A DNA stretch of 64,000 bases. It comes from Streptomyces lichenis (GTDB lineage Bacteria > Actinomycetota > Actinomycetes > Streptomycetales > Streptomycetaceae). How positions within the stretch are numbered: the stretch's first letter is position 1; each line of letters begins with the position of its first letter. The DNA lies in contig NZ_JALPTH010000031.1 of assembly GCF_023218175.1 (NCBI RefSeq), positions 25,786 to 89,785 of the forward strand, written 5' to 3'. The notes beneath the pieces are model-generated. The model was given only the letters and a program-made list of their open reading frames with translations, made no database searches and was not told the DNA's origin. Shown here in pieces: positions 48,971 to 57,560 of this stretch. Position numbers and translations under genes: made by a program.

Positions 48971-50661
48971 CGTGGTACCTCCGAGGTGGTGTGGTCCCCG
49001 GTCCACCAGGCGGCGGTGGATCCGGGCAGGACGCCGGCCGGGCAGGGGCCGCTGGACAGCAGAGGGGCGCCGGGCGCCGGTGCGGGCACCGGGCCGGCGG
49101 TGAAGTTGACGGCGCAGACCAGGCCCTCGCCGCGCTCGAAGACCAGCACGCCGGGCGGGGAGGGCAGCCAGCGCAGCGTGCCCTCGCCCAACTGCGGCAG
49201 TCCGTGCCGCAGTTGCAGACCGTCCCGGTACAGGTGCCAGAACGAGCGGGTGTCGGCGAGCGCCCGGTCGGTGGCGTGCTCGGCGAACCAGCCGGGCTGC
49301 GGCAGCCAGGGCTTGGCGCTCTCCGCGCCGGCGCTGAAGCCGAACGGGGAGGCGTGGCCCGACCAGGGCAGCGGCACCCGGCAGCCGTCGCGGATCCGGG
49401 CCCGGTTGCCGGTGCGCCGGAAGATCGGGTCGGTGAGCACCTCGTCCGGCAGGTCCACCACCTCCGGCAGGCCCAGCTCCTCGCCCTGGTAGAGGTACGC
49501 CGCGCCCGGCAGCGCCAGCATCAGCAGCGCCGCGGCCCGCGCCCGGGCGGCGCCCAGACCGCTGCCCCCGGTGCCGCACTCGCCGTACCGGGTGACCGTG
49601 CGCACCTGGTCGTGGTTGTTGAGCACCCAGGTGATGGTGGAGCCGGTCCCGGCGATGTCCCGGACCGCCTCCTCGATCACCGTGCGGAAGGCCCCGGCGT
49701 CCCAGGGGGCGCTCAGCAGGTCGAAGAAGAAGGCCTGGTGCAGCTCGTCGGGGCGGACGTACTTGGCGTGCTCGCGGGCACTGGGGACGGAGACCTCGCC
49801 GACCAGCAGCCGTTCGCGGCCGTCCCGGGCGGTGTACTCCTCGCACACCGCCCGCCACTGGCGCCACACCTCGTGCACCTCGGGCTGGTTCCAGGCGAGC
49901 GGGTTGACCGAGTCGCGGGTGCGGGCGTCGGCCTCGGGGTCGGGGGAGTCCGGCAGCCCGGGATGCTTGAAGAGCCCGGCGGCCACGTCGATCCGGAAGC
50001 CGTCCACGCCCCGGTCCAGCCAGAACCGCAGCACCTGGTCGAAGTGGGCGGGCACCTCGGGGTTGCGCCAGTTCAGGTCGGGCTGCTCGGGCGTGAACAT
50101 GTGCAGGTACCACTGGCCGGGGCTGCCGTCCGGCTCGGTCACCCGGCTCCAGGCCGGGCCGCCGAACATGGCGTGCCAGTTGTTGGGCGGGACGTCCCCG
50201 CCCGGGCCGCGGCCCTCGGCGAAGTGGAAGCGGGCGCGGGCCTCGCTGTCCCGGCCGGAGGCGAGCGCCTCGTGGAACCAGGCGTGCTCGGCCGAGCAGT
50301 GGTTGGGGACGATGTCCAGCAGCACCCGGATGCCGAGCCGGTGGGCGTCGGCCACCAGCCGGCCGAACTCCTCCAGGTCCCCGAAGACGGGGTCCACCTC
50401 GCGGTAGTCGGCGACGTCGTACCCGTGGTCGGCCTGCGGGGACGGGTAGAACGGGCTCAGCCAGACGCCGTCCACACCGAGCTTCTTCAGATACGGCAGA
50501 CCGGCGCGGACGCCGGCCAGGTCGCCGATGCCGTCCCCGGTGCTGTCCAGGAAGCTGCGGACGTACACCTGGTAGATCACCGCGTCGCGCCACCAGGGCG
50601 GGGCGGACCGGTGTGTGCGGTGCTGCGAGAGGCCGTCATGGGCCGGAGCGGTGAGCATCAC
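48967..50661 (-). CDS. GH13 alpha-glucosidase
   Basis: Cytoplasmic (no signal peptide) 564-residue enzyme of the oligo-1,6/alpha-1,4-glucosidase branch of GH13. WWRDAVIYQVYVRSF opens the barrel; DIVPNHCS, GFRIDVAAG (nucleophile Asp), LLVGEVSVP (acid/base Glu) and WVLNNHDQVR (stabilising Asp) are the four conserved regions. It is the promoter-proximal gene of the second sugar operon, and the ABC system behind it supplies its substrate, probably maltose- or trehalose-like sugars. A TTGACA promoter and a TTAGGTA motif lie upstream. Confidence 0.92.
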   Translation of the reverse strand: MMLTAPAHDGLSQHRTHRSAPPWWRDAVIYQVYVRSFLDSTGDGIGDLAGVRAGLPYLKKLGVDGVWLSPFYPSPQADHGYDVADYREVDPVFGDLEEFGRLVADAHRLGIRVLLDIVPNHCSAEHAWFHEALASGRDSEARARFHFAEGRGPGGDVPPNNWHAMFGGPAWSRVTEPDGSPGQWYLHMFTPEQPDLNWRNPEVPAHFDQVLRFWLDRGVDGFRIDVAAGLFKHPGLPDSPDPEADARTRDSVNPLAWNQPEVHEVWRQWRAVCEEYTARDGRERLLVGEVSVPSAREHAKYVRPDELHQAFFFDLLSAPWDAGAFRTVIEEAVRDIAGTGSTITWVLNNHDQVRTVTRYGECGTGGSGLGAARARAAALLMLALPGAAYLYQGEELGLPEVVDLPDEVLTDPIFRRTGNRARIRDGCRVPLPWSGHASPFGFSAGAESAKPWLPQPGWFAEHATDRALADTRSFWHLYRDGLQLRHGLPQLGEGTLRWLPSPPGVLVFERGEGLVCAVNFTAGPVPAPAPGAPLLSSGPCPAGVLPGSTAAWWTGDHTTSEVPR

Positions 50662-50721
50662 CCGTTGACCTGTTCCTCGAAGGGGTGCGCGCCATCCGGA
50701 GCGGGTAGCGGTTATGCATGC

Positions 50722-50752
50722 ATGTTAGGTAGGCATGTCGAGAGGGTGTCAA
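50722..50752 (-). promoter_or_regulatory. Candidate promoter of the GH13 sugar operon
   Basis: On the minus strand TTGACA (50752-50747) is followed 19 bases later by TAACAT (50727-50722). The start would lie about 55 bases before the GH13 ATG. The recurrent TTAGGTA motif (50725-50731) overlaps the -10, and an ATGCATGCAT palindrome follows. Confidence 0.5.
50723..50733. promoter_or_regulatory. TTAGGTA motif copy 1, overlapping GH13 operon promoter
   Basis: TGTTAGGTAGG overlaps the proposed -10 of the GH13 operon. The exact reverse complement of its first ten bases recurs at 50823-50832, and a related copy is at 52199-52213. Likely operator of a local regulator. Confidence 0.5.
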
Positions 50753-50822
50753 CGATGGTGCGGAAATCCGCGAAACTCTGCGGCTTATGTCCGGCTATGA
50801 CAGGCGTGATGGTCGCCTGCGG

Positions 50823-50836
50823 CTACCTAACAGGTA
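50823..50836. promoter_or_regulatory. TTAGGTA motif copy 2, upstream of GH13 operon
   Basis: CTACCTAACAGGTA contains a TACCT-AAC-AGGTA palindrome (50824-50836) and the reverse complement of copy 1. It lies about 100 bases upstream of copy 1, a distance that would allow looping by a multimeric repressor. Confidence 0.5.
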
Positions 50837-50867
50837 AGTACGATCCGGCGAAGAGGTGAGGCGGGGG

Positions 50868-52142
50868 TCAGCGGCGGCGGGCGATGGCCGCGAGCTCGCC
50901 GGCCAGCCGCCGCACGGCGGCCGCGGGTGTCTGGTGCTGCGCCATCGCGTCCTGCGCCACGGCCTGCACGGCCAGGCTGACCTGCTCGTAGTGCGGGCTC
51001 TTGGGGCGCGGGGCCGCCGTCAGCAGGCTCTCCCGCAGCGCCGGCAGATAGGGGAACCGCCGCACCAGCGCCGGGTCCTCGTAGAGCGCCGCCCGCACCG
51101 GCGGCAGGGCGCCCTCGCTCAGCACCCGGCGCTGCACCGGCTCGCTGGTGAGGTACGCCAGGAGGTCGCGCGCCGACTCGGGATGGCGCGCGTGGCGGCT
51201 CACCGCCAGGTTGGAGCCGCCCAGCACGCTGGTGCCCGGCCCCGTGGTCCCGGGCAGCGGTACCGCGCCGAACTTCCCGGCCACCGCCGAGTCCTCGCCG
51301 GACGCCCCGGCGTAGGCGTAGGGCCAGTTGCGCAGGAACAGCAGCCTGCCCTCCTGGAACGCCCGCCGCGACTCCTCCTCGGTGTACCCGAGCGCCTCCC
51401 GGGGGATCCAGCCGTCCCGCACGCCCCGGGCCAGGAAGCCGATTCCGGTGCGGGCCGCCGCCGAGTCCACGGTCACCCGCTCGCCCTCGTCGCCGAGGAT
51501 GGAGCCGCCCGCCGAGTACACCGCCTCCGCGGCGTTCACCGTCAGCCCCTCGTACGGCAGGAACTGGCCCGCGTACCCGTCGAGTCCGTACTCCGGCGCG
51601 AGGGTGCGCGCCTGGCGCTCCAGCTCCGCCCAGGTGCGCGGCGGCCGTTCGCCCGCCCGGGCCAGGATGTCCTTGCGGTAGTAGAGCATTCCGGCGTTGG
51701 TGACATACGGGACCGCGTAGAGCCGGTCGCCGTAGGTGGCGGTGCCCACCACCGGCGGCAGGAAGGTCCTCAGCGGGAAGCGGGCGCGGTCCAGCGGGGC
51801 GATCCACCCCGCGGCGGCGAACTCCGAGGTCCAGGCGACATCGATGTTGAGGACGTCGAACCGCCCCGCGCCCGAGCGCAGATCGGTGACCATCTGGGAC
51901 CGGGTCTCGTCCGCCGAGTCCGGCAGCTCGACCAGGGTGACCCGCTCGCCCGGGTGCGCGCGGTTCCATCCGTCCAGCACCCGGCCCAGATAGCCGGTGA
52001 GATCGCCGGCCGTGGCCAGCGTCATGGGACCGCGTCCGCCGCCGGGCGCCCGGCTCCCCGGGGCCGTACCGGAGGCCGCGTACCCGGTCAGGACGATCAT
52101 GGCGACCAGGAGGCCCCTCCCCGCGGCACGTATCCACCGCAC
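50868..52142 (-). CDS. Orphan sugar-binding protein, lipobox cysteine replaced
   Basis: A 424-residue extracellular solute-binding protein of the trehalose/maltose type (VTLVELPDSADETRSQMVTDL, FDVLNIDVAWTSEFAAAGWIAPL, NLAVSRHARHPESARDLLAYL). GTG at 52142 was chosen because GGAGG sits five bases upstream; an ATG at 52196 has no such site. The signal region ends MIVLTGYAASG, where a lipobox LTGC would be expected, so Tyr replaces the lipidated Cys. The protein may be uncleaved or released. No permease genes adjoin it; the GH13-operon permeases downstream are candidates. Confidence 0.85.
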   Translation of the reverse strand: MRWIRAAGRGLLVAMIVLTGYAASGTAPGSRAPGGGRGPMTLATAGDLTGYLGRVLDGWNRAHPGERVTLVELPDSADETRSQMVTDLRSGAGRFDVLNIDVAWTSEFAAAGWIAPLDRARFPLRTFLPPVVGTATYGDRLYAVPYVTNAGMLYYRKDILARAGERPPRTWAELERQARTLAPEYGLDGYAGQFLPYEGLTVNAAEAVYSAGGSILGDEGERVTVDSAAARTGIGFLARGVRDGWIPREALGYTEEESRRAFQEGRLLFLRNWPYAYAGASGEDSAVAGKFGAVPLPGTTGPGTSVLGGSNLAVSRHARHPESARDLLAYLTSEPVQRRVLSEGALPPVRAALYEDPALVRRFPYLPALRESLLTAAPRPKSPHYEQVSLAVQAVAQDAMAQHQTPAAAVRRLAGELAAIARRR

Positions 52143-52198
52143 AGGTTCCTCCCCGAGCACCCGGCGCAGGACCCCGGCGTCCTCCGTCCCGGGCATGT

Positions 52199-52222
52199 AT
52201 ACCCGTTAGGTATGGGCGATAC
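52199..52222. promoter_or_regulatory. TTAGGTA motif copy 3 at the PadR / binding-protein divergence
   Basis: ATACC-CGTTA-GGTAT (52199-52213) is a perfect inverted repeat, overlapped by GTAT-GGGCG-ATAC (52210-52222). A TATACAT (52201-52195, minus strand) could be the -10 of the binding-protein gene, and GATACT (52218-52223) that of padR. The symmetry fits a dimeric winged-helix repressor such as PadR. Confidence 0.55.
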
Positions 52223-52267
52223 TAGAGCCCACATCACCTCGGGAGCAGGCCAAGGAGGACAGCACGG

Positions 52268-52783
52268 GTGCGCCTTCCCCTCCTCGCCCTGCTGGCAAGG
52301 GGCCCCGCCCACGGCTACGAGCTCAAGCAGGACCTTGAGCAACTGCTGGGCGCCGCGTACCCTCCCACCAACGTCGGCCAGATCTACGTCACCCTCGGCC
52401 GGCTGGAGAAGTCCGGGCTCATCGAGGGCGAGGAGATCGCCCAGGAGAGCCGGCCCAACAAGAAGATCTACCGCCTCACCGAGGCCGGGCAGGAGGCACT
52501 GAGCGCCTGGTTCGAGGAGACGGCCGACGAACCCAGGGTCCGGGACGAGTTCTTCATGAAGCTCGCCCTCGCCCCGCGCACCGGGCTCGCCGACCAGATC
52601 GCCCTCATCAACAAGCAGCGACGCGAGTACCTCACCACCATGCGCAACCTCTCCAAGCTGGCCGCGGCCGAAGACCGGGACAACCGCATCGCGCATCTGC
52701 TCATCGAGGGCGCCATGCTCCACCTCCAGGCCGACCTCGACTGGCTGGAGCGCTGCCAGGAGGAACTGGAGGACCTGCGGTGA
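52268..52783 (+). CDS. PadR-family transcriptional regulator
   Basis: A 171-residue repressor: the N-terminal winged helix LPLLALLARGPAHGYELKQDL with QIYVTLGRLEKSGLIEGEEI, a wing ending KKIYRLTEAGQEAL, and a C-terminal dimerisation helix pair (LIEGAMLHLQADLDWLERCQEEL). The GTG at 52268 is preceded by AGGA. Its end overlaps the start of the ABC ATPase (GTGA at 52780-52783), the usual arrangement in which PadR represses a multidrug or antimicrobial-peptide ABC exporter. Palindromes at 52199-52222 are the likely autoregulatory site. Confidence 0.92.
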   Translation: MRLPLLALLARGPAHGYELKQDLEQLLGAAYPPTNVGQIYVTLGRLEKSGLIEGEEIAQESRPNKKIYRLTEAGQEALSAWFEETADEPRVRDEFFMKLALAPRTGLADQIALINKQRREYLTTMRNLSKLAAAEDRDNRIAHLLIEGAMLHLQADLDWLERCQEELEDLR

Positions 52784-53541
52784 CCACGGACGCCTCCCCG
52801 CCCCTGCTGCGCGCCGAAGGGCTGGTCAAGACCCACCACGGCGAGGGCGCGCCCGCCCACGCCGTGCGCGGCGTCGACCTCGACGTCCGCCACGGGGAGT
52901 TCGTCGCGATCACCGGCCCCTCCGGCGCGGGCAAGTCCACCCTGCTGCATCTGCTCGGCGGGCTCCAGCGCCCCGACGGCGGCTCGCTCCGGCTCGACGG
53001 CGAGCGCACCGACGGCTACAGCGAGGCGCGTTGGGCGGTCGAACGGCGCCGGCGCATCGGCATCGTCTTCCAGTTCTTCAACCTGGTCTCCAACCTCACC
53101 GTCGCCGACAACGTCGAACTCCCCGCCCTGCTCGCCGGCACCCCCGTCCGGCAGGCCCGCGCCGAACGCGTCAGGCTCCTCGCCGAACTGGGCCTGGAGG
53201 GCAAGGAGCGCGGTATGCCCGGCGAGCTGTCCGGCGGTGAGCAGCAGCGCGTCGCCCTGGCCCGCGCCCTGGTCAACCAGCCCCGGCTGCTGCTGGCCGA
53301 CGAACCGGCCGGCAGCCTCGACAGCAAGGGCACCCGCGAGGTCATGCGGCTGCTCAGCCGCTTCCACCAGCGCGGGCAGACCATCGTGCTGGTCACCCAT
53401 GACGCCCGGCTCGCCAGCGCCGCCGACCGGGTCATCAGCTTCTACGACGGCCGGATAGCCGACGACGCCGCACTCGGCGCGGTCCCCGCCCGCCGCACCG
53501 GCCCGGCGGCCGTCATCGACCTGAACGACCCCGAGGACTGA
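52780..53541 (+). CDS. ABC transporter ATP-binding protein (MacB/LolD type)
   Basis: A 253-residue ATPase. Walker A GPSGAGKST at 46-54, Q-loop FQFFNLVSNLTV, signature LSGGEQQR, Walker B LLLADEPAG and the switch His in VLVTHD are all intact. The subgroup pairs with FtsX-type permeases for peptide, lipid or drug export. The GTG overlaps the padR stop, and the permease gene starts five bases after its own stop, so the three genes form one coupled operon repressed by PadR. Confidence 0.95.
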   Translation: MTTDASPPLLRAEGLVKTHHGEGAPAHAVRGVDLDVRHGEFVAITGPSGAGKSTLLHLLGGLQRPDGGSLRLDGERTDGYSEARWAVERRRRIGIVFQFFNLVSNLTVADNVELPALLAGTPVRQARAERVRLLAELGLEGKERGMPGELSGGEQQRVALARALVNQPRLLLADEPAGSLDSKGTREVMRLLSRFHQRGQTIVLVTHDARLASAADRVISFYDGRIADDAALGAVPARRTGPAAVIDLNDPED

Positions 53542-53546
53542 CCGGC

Positions 53547-55835
53547 GTGCGGGCCATGCTGCGCTGGGCGCACGCCGATCTGCGCACCCATCGGGGCGAG
53601 GCGCTGTTCCTGGTCGCCGCCACCGCCGGGATCGTCGCCTCCCTGCTGCTGGCCACCGCTCTGTTCGGCTATGCCACCAACCCCTGGCAGCGGGTCTTCA
53701 CCCAGTCCTCGGGCGCCCACTTCTGGATCCGCACCGCCCCCGCCGCCGACACCGGCCGGCTCGCCTCCCTCGACGGCGTCGCCGCCGTCTCCGGCCCGTA
53801 CCGCACCGCCACCACCACCGCCGCCTCCCGGGGCGCCCGCGCGAACGTCGAACTGCGCGCCACCGGCCCCGCCCCGCCCACCACCGGCCGCCCGCTGATG
53901 GTCTCCGGCCGCTGGCTCGACCCGGCCGCCCCCGACGGCGTCGTGCTGGAAGCGGGCCTCGCCCGCGCCCTGTGGGCCGAACCCGGCGACCGGCTCACCG
54001 TCGCGGGCCGCAGCCGCACCGTCCTCGGCACCGCCGAGACCGCCGAGCGCCGCTACCGCCCCGGCGAACGGCCCGGCACCGTCTGGGCCCTGCCGTCCGC
54101 CGTGACCTCGGGCAGCGGCGCGGGCCAGGTGGTCGGACTGCGGCTCGCCGACCCGGACGACACCGACTACACGGTCCAGCGCGCCGTCACCGCCCTCGGC
54201 GCCGGGGCCGTCAGCGAGGTCTCCACCTGGCAGCAGGCCCGCTCCGACGCCCAGGGCGACACCCGGCTGCTCGGCCAGGTCCTCGGGCTCTTCGGCCTCG
54301 GCGCCCTGCTCGCCGCCGCGCTCGCCGTGTTCGGCGCCATCAGCACCCGGGTGCGCGGGCACCTGCGCGACATCTCCGTCCTCAAGGCCGTCGGCTTCAC
54401 CCCCGGCCAGGTCGTCCGGGTCTTCCTGGTCCAGCATCTGGCGTTCGCCGTGCTCGGCGCGGCCCTCGCCGTCCTGCTCGTCCGGGCCGCGGGCGGCCGG
54501 CTGCCCGGGCGGCTCGGCGACGCGGTCCAGGTGTGGCAGGGCCTGCCCGGACACCTGGCCGCCCTCCTCCTCGTCCCGGCCGCCGCGGTGCTGTTCATCG
54601 GGGCGGCCACCTGCCTGGCCGCCTGGCGGGCGGGCCGCGTCCCGCCCGTACCCGTACTGCCCGCGACCGCGGCCCCCGGCGGGGGAGGGCTCTCCGGCGC
54701 GGCCCGCACGGCCCTCGGGCTGCGGATGCCGCCCGCGCTGGTCCTCGGCTGGCACCGGGCCTTCGGGCGGGGCCGCCGCGCGCCGTCCACCGTCGCCCGC
54801 CTCGCCCTTCCCCTGCTGCTGATCACCATGGCGCTCGGCGGCTGGACGACCATCGAACGCTTCGACAGCCGCCCCGAGCAGGTCGGCCTCGCCGCCGCGC
54901 TCACCGCCCGCCCCGACGCCACCCTCACCGACCGGGAGGCGGCCGCGCTGCTGCGGGCCCATCCGGACGTCACCGCCGCCCACCCCGGCCTGGAGGTCGC
55001 CGCCCTGGTGCCCGGCCAGACCGGCACCATCGCCCTGCGCGGCCTCGGCACCCGCGCCCACCCCTACCCGTACGCCCTCGCCGAGGGCCGCGCCGCGCAC
55101 GGACCCGACGAGGCCGTCGCCGGTCAGGGTCTGCTCGACCTGCTGGACGCCCGGGTCGGCGACTGGATACGGCTGACCGTCGGCGGCCACCCCCAGGTGC
55201 TGCACCTGGTCGGCCGCAGCATCGAACCGGAGAACGGCGGCCGGGTGGTCTCCACCTCCCTCGACACCCTCCGCGAGAACCACCCCGGTCTGCGCCCCAC
55301 CCTCTACCAGCTGCGACTGCGCCCCGGGGCCGACCCGCGCGCGGTGGGCGCGGACCTCGCCGAGGCCTCCTCCTCCCGGCTGGACATCCAGTCGGCCACC
55401 GGCCCCGCCGACCGCCTGACCGCCCTGCGCGGGGTCGTCGTCTCGCTGATCGCCGTCCTCGCCCTGATCGGCCTCACCGAACTGTCCACCGCCATCGGCG
55501 GCACCGTGCGCGACGGCGGGCGGGACCTGCTCGCCCTCAAGGCCATCGGCCTGACCCCGCGCCAGATCACCGCCGTCACGGTCACCGCGACCGGCTGCAC
55601 CGCCCTGGCCGCCGCCCTCCTCGGCACCGCCCTGGGCGTCCCGCTGGCCCACTGGCTGATCGACCACGAGGCCCGGGCCACCGGCATCGGCGCGGGCATC
55701 GCCCACGCCCCGCCGATGCCGCACCTCCTGGCCCTCGTCGCCGCCGCCGTCGCCGGGGCGGTCGCCCTCGCCGTCCTCCCCGCCGCCCGCGCCACCCGCC
55801 ACCGCCTCGCCGACACCCTCAGCGCGGTGGCCTGA
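53547..55835 (+). CDS. FtsX-like ABC permease (duplicated type)
   Basis: A 762-residue permease. An N-terminal span (FLVAATAGIVASLLLATALFG) and a large extracytoplasmic domain are followed by an FtsX core (LGLFGLGALLAAALAVFGAI; VLKAVGFTPGQVVRVFLVQHL). The pattern is repeated in the C-terminal half (VVSLIAVLALIGLTEL; LKAIGLTPRQITAVTVTA), the two-half layout of antimicrobial-peptide/lipoprotein exporters. It works with the preceding ATPase. The GTG at 53547 is the only fitting start. The substrate is unknown; PadR control suggests a toxic compound. Confidence 0.92.
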   Translation: MRAMLRWAHADLRTHRGEALFLVAATAGIVASLLLATALFGYATNPWQRVFTQSSGAHFWIRTAPAADTGRLASLDGVAAVSGPYRTATTTAASRGARANVELRATGPAPPTTGRPLMVSGRWLDPAAPDGVVLEAGLARALWAEPGDRLTVAGRSRTVLGTAETAERRYRPGERPGTVWALPSAVTSGSGAGQVVGLRLADPDDTDYTVQRAVTALGAGAVSEVSTWQQARSDAQGDTRLLGQVLGLFGLGALLAAALAVFGAISTRVRGHLRDISVLKAVGFTPGQVVRVFLVQHLAFAVLGAALAVLLVRAAGGRLPGRLGDAVQVWQGLPGHLAALLLVPAAAVLFIGAATCLAAWRAGRVPPVPVLPATAAPGGGGLSGAARTALGLRMPPALVLGWHRAFGRGRRAPSTVARLALPLLLITMALGGWTTIERFDSRPEQVGLAAALTARPDATLTDREAAALLRAHPDVTAAHPGLEVAALVPGQTGTIALRGLGTRAHPYPYALAEGRAAHGPDEAVAGQGLLDLLDARVGDWIRLTVGGHPQVLHLVGRSIEPENGGRVVSTSLDTLRENHPGLRPTLYQLRLRPGADPRAVGADLAEASSSRLDIQSATGPADRLTALRGVVVSLIAVLALIGLTELSTAIGGTVRDGGRDLLALKAIGLTPRQITAVTVTATGCTALAAALLGTALGVPLAHWLIDHEARATGIGAGIAHAPPMPHLLALVAAAVAGAVALAVLPAARATRHRLADTLSAVA

Positions 55836-56247
55836 GGCTCGCACCAGGGTTCCCGCCAAGGCGGTCGACACGGGCGAGGAGGAGAGCGGGAGCCGGCAGC
55901 GCAGGCTCGGCGGCTTCACCTCGGTCGAGGAGGACGCCGCCACCGCCCGCGGCGGTCCGGCGGCCGACGGGCTCACCGCCTGGCGCCGCGCCCGCCGCGC
56001 CGACGCCCTCGCGGTGCTCGCCCGCACCGGCCCCGCCACCCGGGCCCGGACCCCGCCCGCGGTCACGTGGCGGGCACCACGGTGGCGGTGCGGGCGCGTC
56101 GTCCTCGCGCCGGGCCTGTGCCGCCAAGGGGTGGTTTGAAGGGGTTTCCCGGTTCCGGGGAGGGCTCGGCGGCCAGGGTGTCCGGTGGCCCGGTCCGTTC
56201 GGGTCCGCCGCCGGGGACGGCGGTGTCCTGCGTAGGAAGCGAGTCCC
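55836..56247. other. 412-bp region between ABC permease and lectin genes
   Basis: Contains the coding-like fragment described separately (55837 to about 56075), then non-coding sequence leading to the lectin start. No terminator hairpin of note was found after the permease. Confidence 0.4.
55837..56139 (+). pseudogene. Coding-like fragment after the ABC permease
   Basis: A frame without any start codon near its beginning, yet with strong GC3 bias, reads KAVDTGEEESG, RRLGGFTSVEEDAATA and TAWRRARRADALAVLARTG before fading near 56075. It is in a different frame from the permease and ends at TGA 56137-56139. It looks like a piece of a displaced gene; I do not recognise the family. It could also be chance in high-GC DNA. 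Confidence 0.3.
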
Positions 56248-56673
56248 ATGACCGCCGTGTTCACCGCCGCGCTGATCGCCCGGCACAGCGACAAGGCCGT
56301 GTCCGTCCACGGGGAGAAGACGGACGACGGCACGGCCGTGGTCCAGTGGCCCTACCAGGGCGGCGACCACCAGAAATGGAACCTGGAGGCCACCAGCGGC
56401 GGCTACTACGTGGTGCGCGCCGTGCACAGCGGCAAGGCGCTCTCGGTGGACGGGGAGAGCACCGCGGACGGAGCGAAGACCATCCAGTGGGGCGATGTGA
56501 CCGGCCCGCACCAGGAATGGCGCCTGGTGCAGAAGGACAACGGCTACTTCGCCCTTCAGAACCGCCACAGCGGCCAGTACCTCTCCGTCCACGGTGAGAG
56601 CCCGGACAACGGCACCGCGCTGGTCCAGTGGCCCGGTGGGGACGCCCCGCACCAGCAGTTCCGGCTCGGATAG
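56248..56673 (+). CDS. Cytoplasmic R-type (ricin B) beta-trefoil lectin
   Basis: A 141-residue protein made of three repeats of about 47 residues. Each contains an HSxKxLSVxGE-like start (HSDKAVSVHGEK, HSGKALSVDGES, HSGQYLSVHGES), a GTAVVQW/AKTIQW/GTALVQW strand, and a QKW, QEW or QQF turn. There is no signal peptide or attached enzyme domain. Stand-alone lectins of this form bind sugars, lipids or phosphate compounds. The ATG at 56248 is well placed. It is followed by a long hairpin. Function is unknown; export by a non-classical route is possible. Confidence 0.82.
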   Translation: MTAVFTAALIARHSDKAVSVHGEKTDDGTAVVQWPYQGGDHQKWNLEATSGGYYVVRAVHSGKALSVDGESTADGAKTIQWGDVTGPHQEWRLVQKDNGYFALQNRHSGQYLSVHGESPDNGTALVQWPGGDAPHQQFRLG

Positions 56674-56693
56674 CCCTTCCCCCCCGCCCGGTC

Positions 56694-56730
56694 GGCGGCT
56701 CCGGTGGCCCACGCGGTCACCGGAGCCGCC
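56694..56730 (+). terminator. Hairpin terminator of lectin gene
   Basis: Perfect 13-bp arms (56694-56706, 56718-56730) with an 11-base loop, 20 bases beyond the lectin stop. Confidence 0.8.
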
Positions 56731-56867
56731 GGGGCCACCGGGCGGCTGAGGCGCCTCCTTTGCCGGAACGGCAAGGTCCCGTGCCGGAGCGCCGGGGGGC
56801 CGGGAAGACTCGGACGCGTGCACCCGCAGCAGGCCTTCCCCGGCCCCTCACCCCTTATGGAGTCCCG

Positions 56868-57494
56868 ATGAGTACCACCCCACCGGTCCGCTACTGGGAC
56901 GGCGTCTACGCGGCCCGGCGGCCGGCCGCCGATCCACGGCCGAACGCACGGCTCACCGAGGCGGTGAGCGGCTCGCCGCCCGGGGACGCCCTGGACCTCG
57001 GCTGCGGCGAGGGCGGCGACGCGCTGTGGCTCGCCCGCCGGGGGTGGCAGGTCACCGCCGTGGACGTCTCGGCGGTGGCGGTGGAGCGGCTCACCGGACT
57101 CGCCCGCTCCCACGGCCTGGGCGACGCCATCGCCGCCGAACGCCACGACCTGGGCGAGTCCTTCCCGTACGGTGCGTTCGACCTGGTCTGCGCCCACTAT
57201 CTGCACACCCCGCTGGACCTGGACCGGACGACCGTCCTGCGGACCGCCGCGTACGCCCTGCGCCCGGGCGGGCGGCTGCTCGTCGTCGACCACGGCTCGA
57301 CCGCCCCGTGGTCCTGGAACCAGGACCCCGAGGTCCGGTACCCGAGCCCGCGGGAGGTCGCCGCGGGCCTCGGTCTCGACCCGGCGGTGTGGACGGTCGA
57401 GCGGGCCGAGGCGCTCCGCCGTACCGCGACCGGGCCGGACGGCCGCACCGCCGAGGTCACCGACCACGTCCTGCTCATCGGCCGCACCCGCTGA
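56868..57494 (+). CDS. Class I SAM-dependent methyltransferase
   Basis: A 208-residue cytoplasmic methyltransferase. Motif I is LDLGCGEGGDALWLA (about residues 41-55), followed by VTAVDVSAVAVERL (acidic residue contacting the ribose) and a post-I region FDLVCAHYLHTPLDLD; motif III is LRPGGRLLVVDHG. The short length and YWDGVYAAR start resemble TehB/thiopurine-type and small-molecule methyltransferases. GGAG lies six bases before the ATG. It is 66 bases upstream of the DinB-like gene, same strand. The substrate is unknown. Confidence 0.88.
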   Translation: MSTTPPVRYWDGVYAARRPAADPRPNARLTEAVSGSPPGDALDLGCGEGGDALWLARRGWQVTAVDVSAVAVERLTGLARSHGLGDAIAAERHDLGESFPYGAFDLVCAHYLHTPLDLDRTTVLRTAAYALRPGGRLLVVDHGSTAPWSWNQDPEVRYPSPREVAAGLGLDPAVWTVERAEALRRTATGPDGRTAEVTDHVLLIGRTR

Positions 57495-57560
57495 CCGGCA
57501 CGTCCCATGAACCCGCCACCGCACCGCCGGACCGGTGACCGGCGACCGCAAGGAGGCACC

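Noticed and set aside
52143..52196. ATG at 52196 as start of the orphan binding protein
   Set aside because: It would place the start inside the palindromic promoter region with no ribosome site, while GTG 52142 has GGAGG at five bases.
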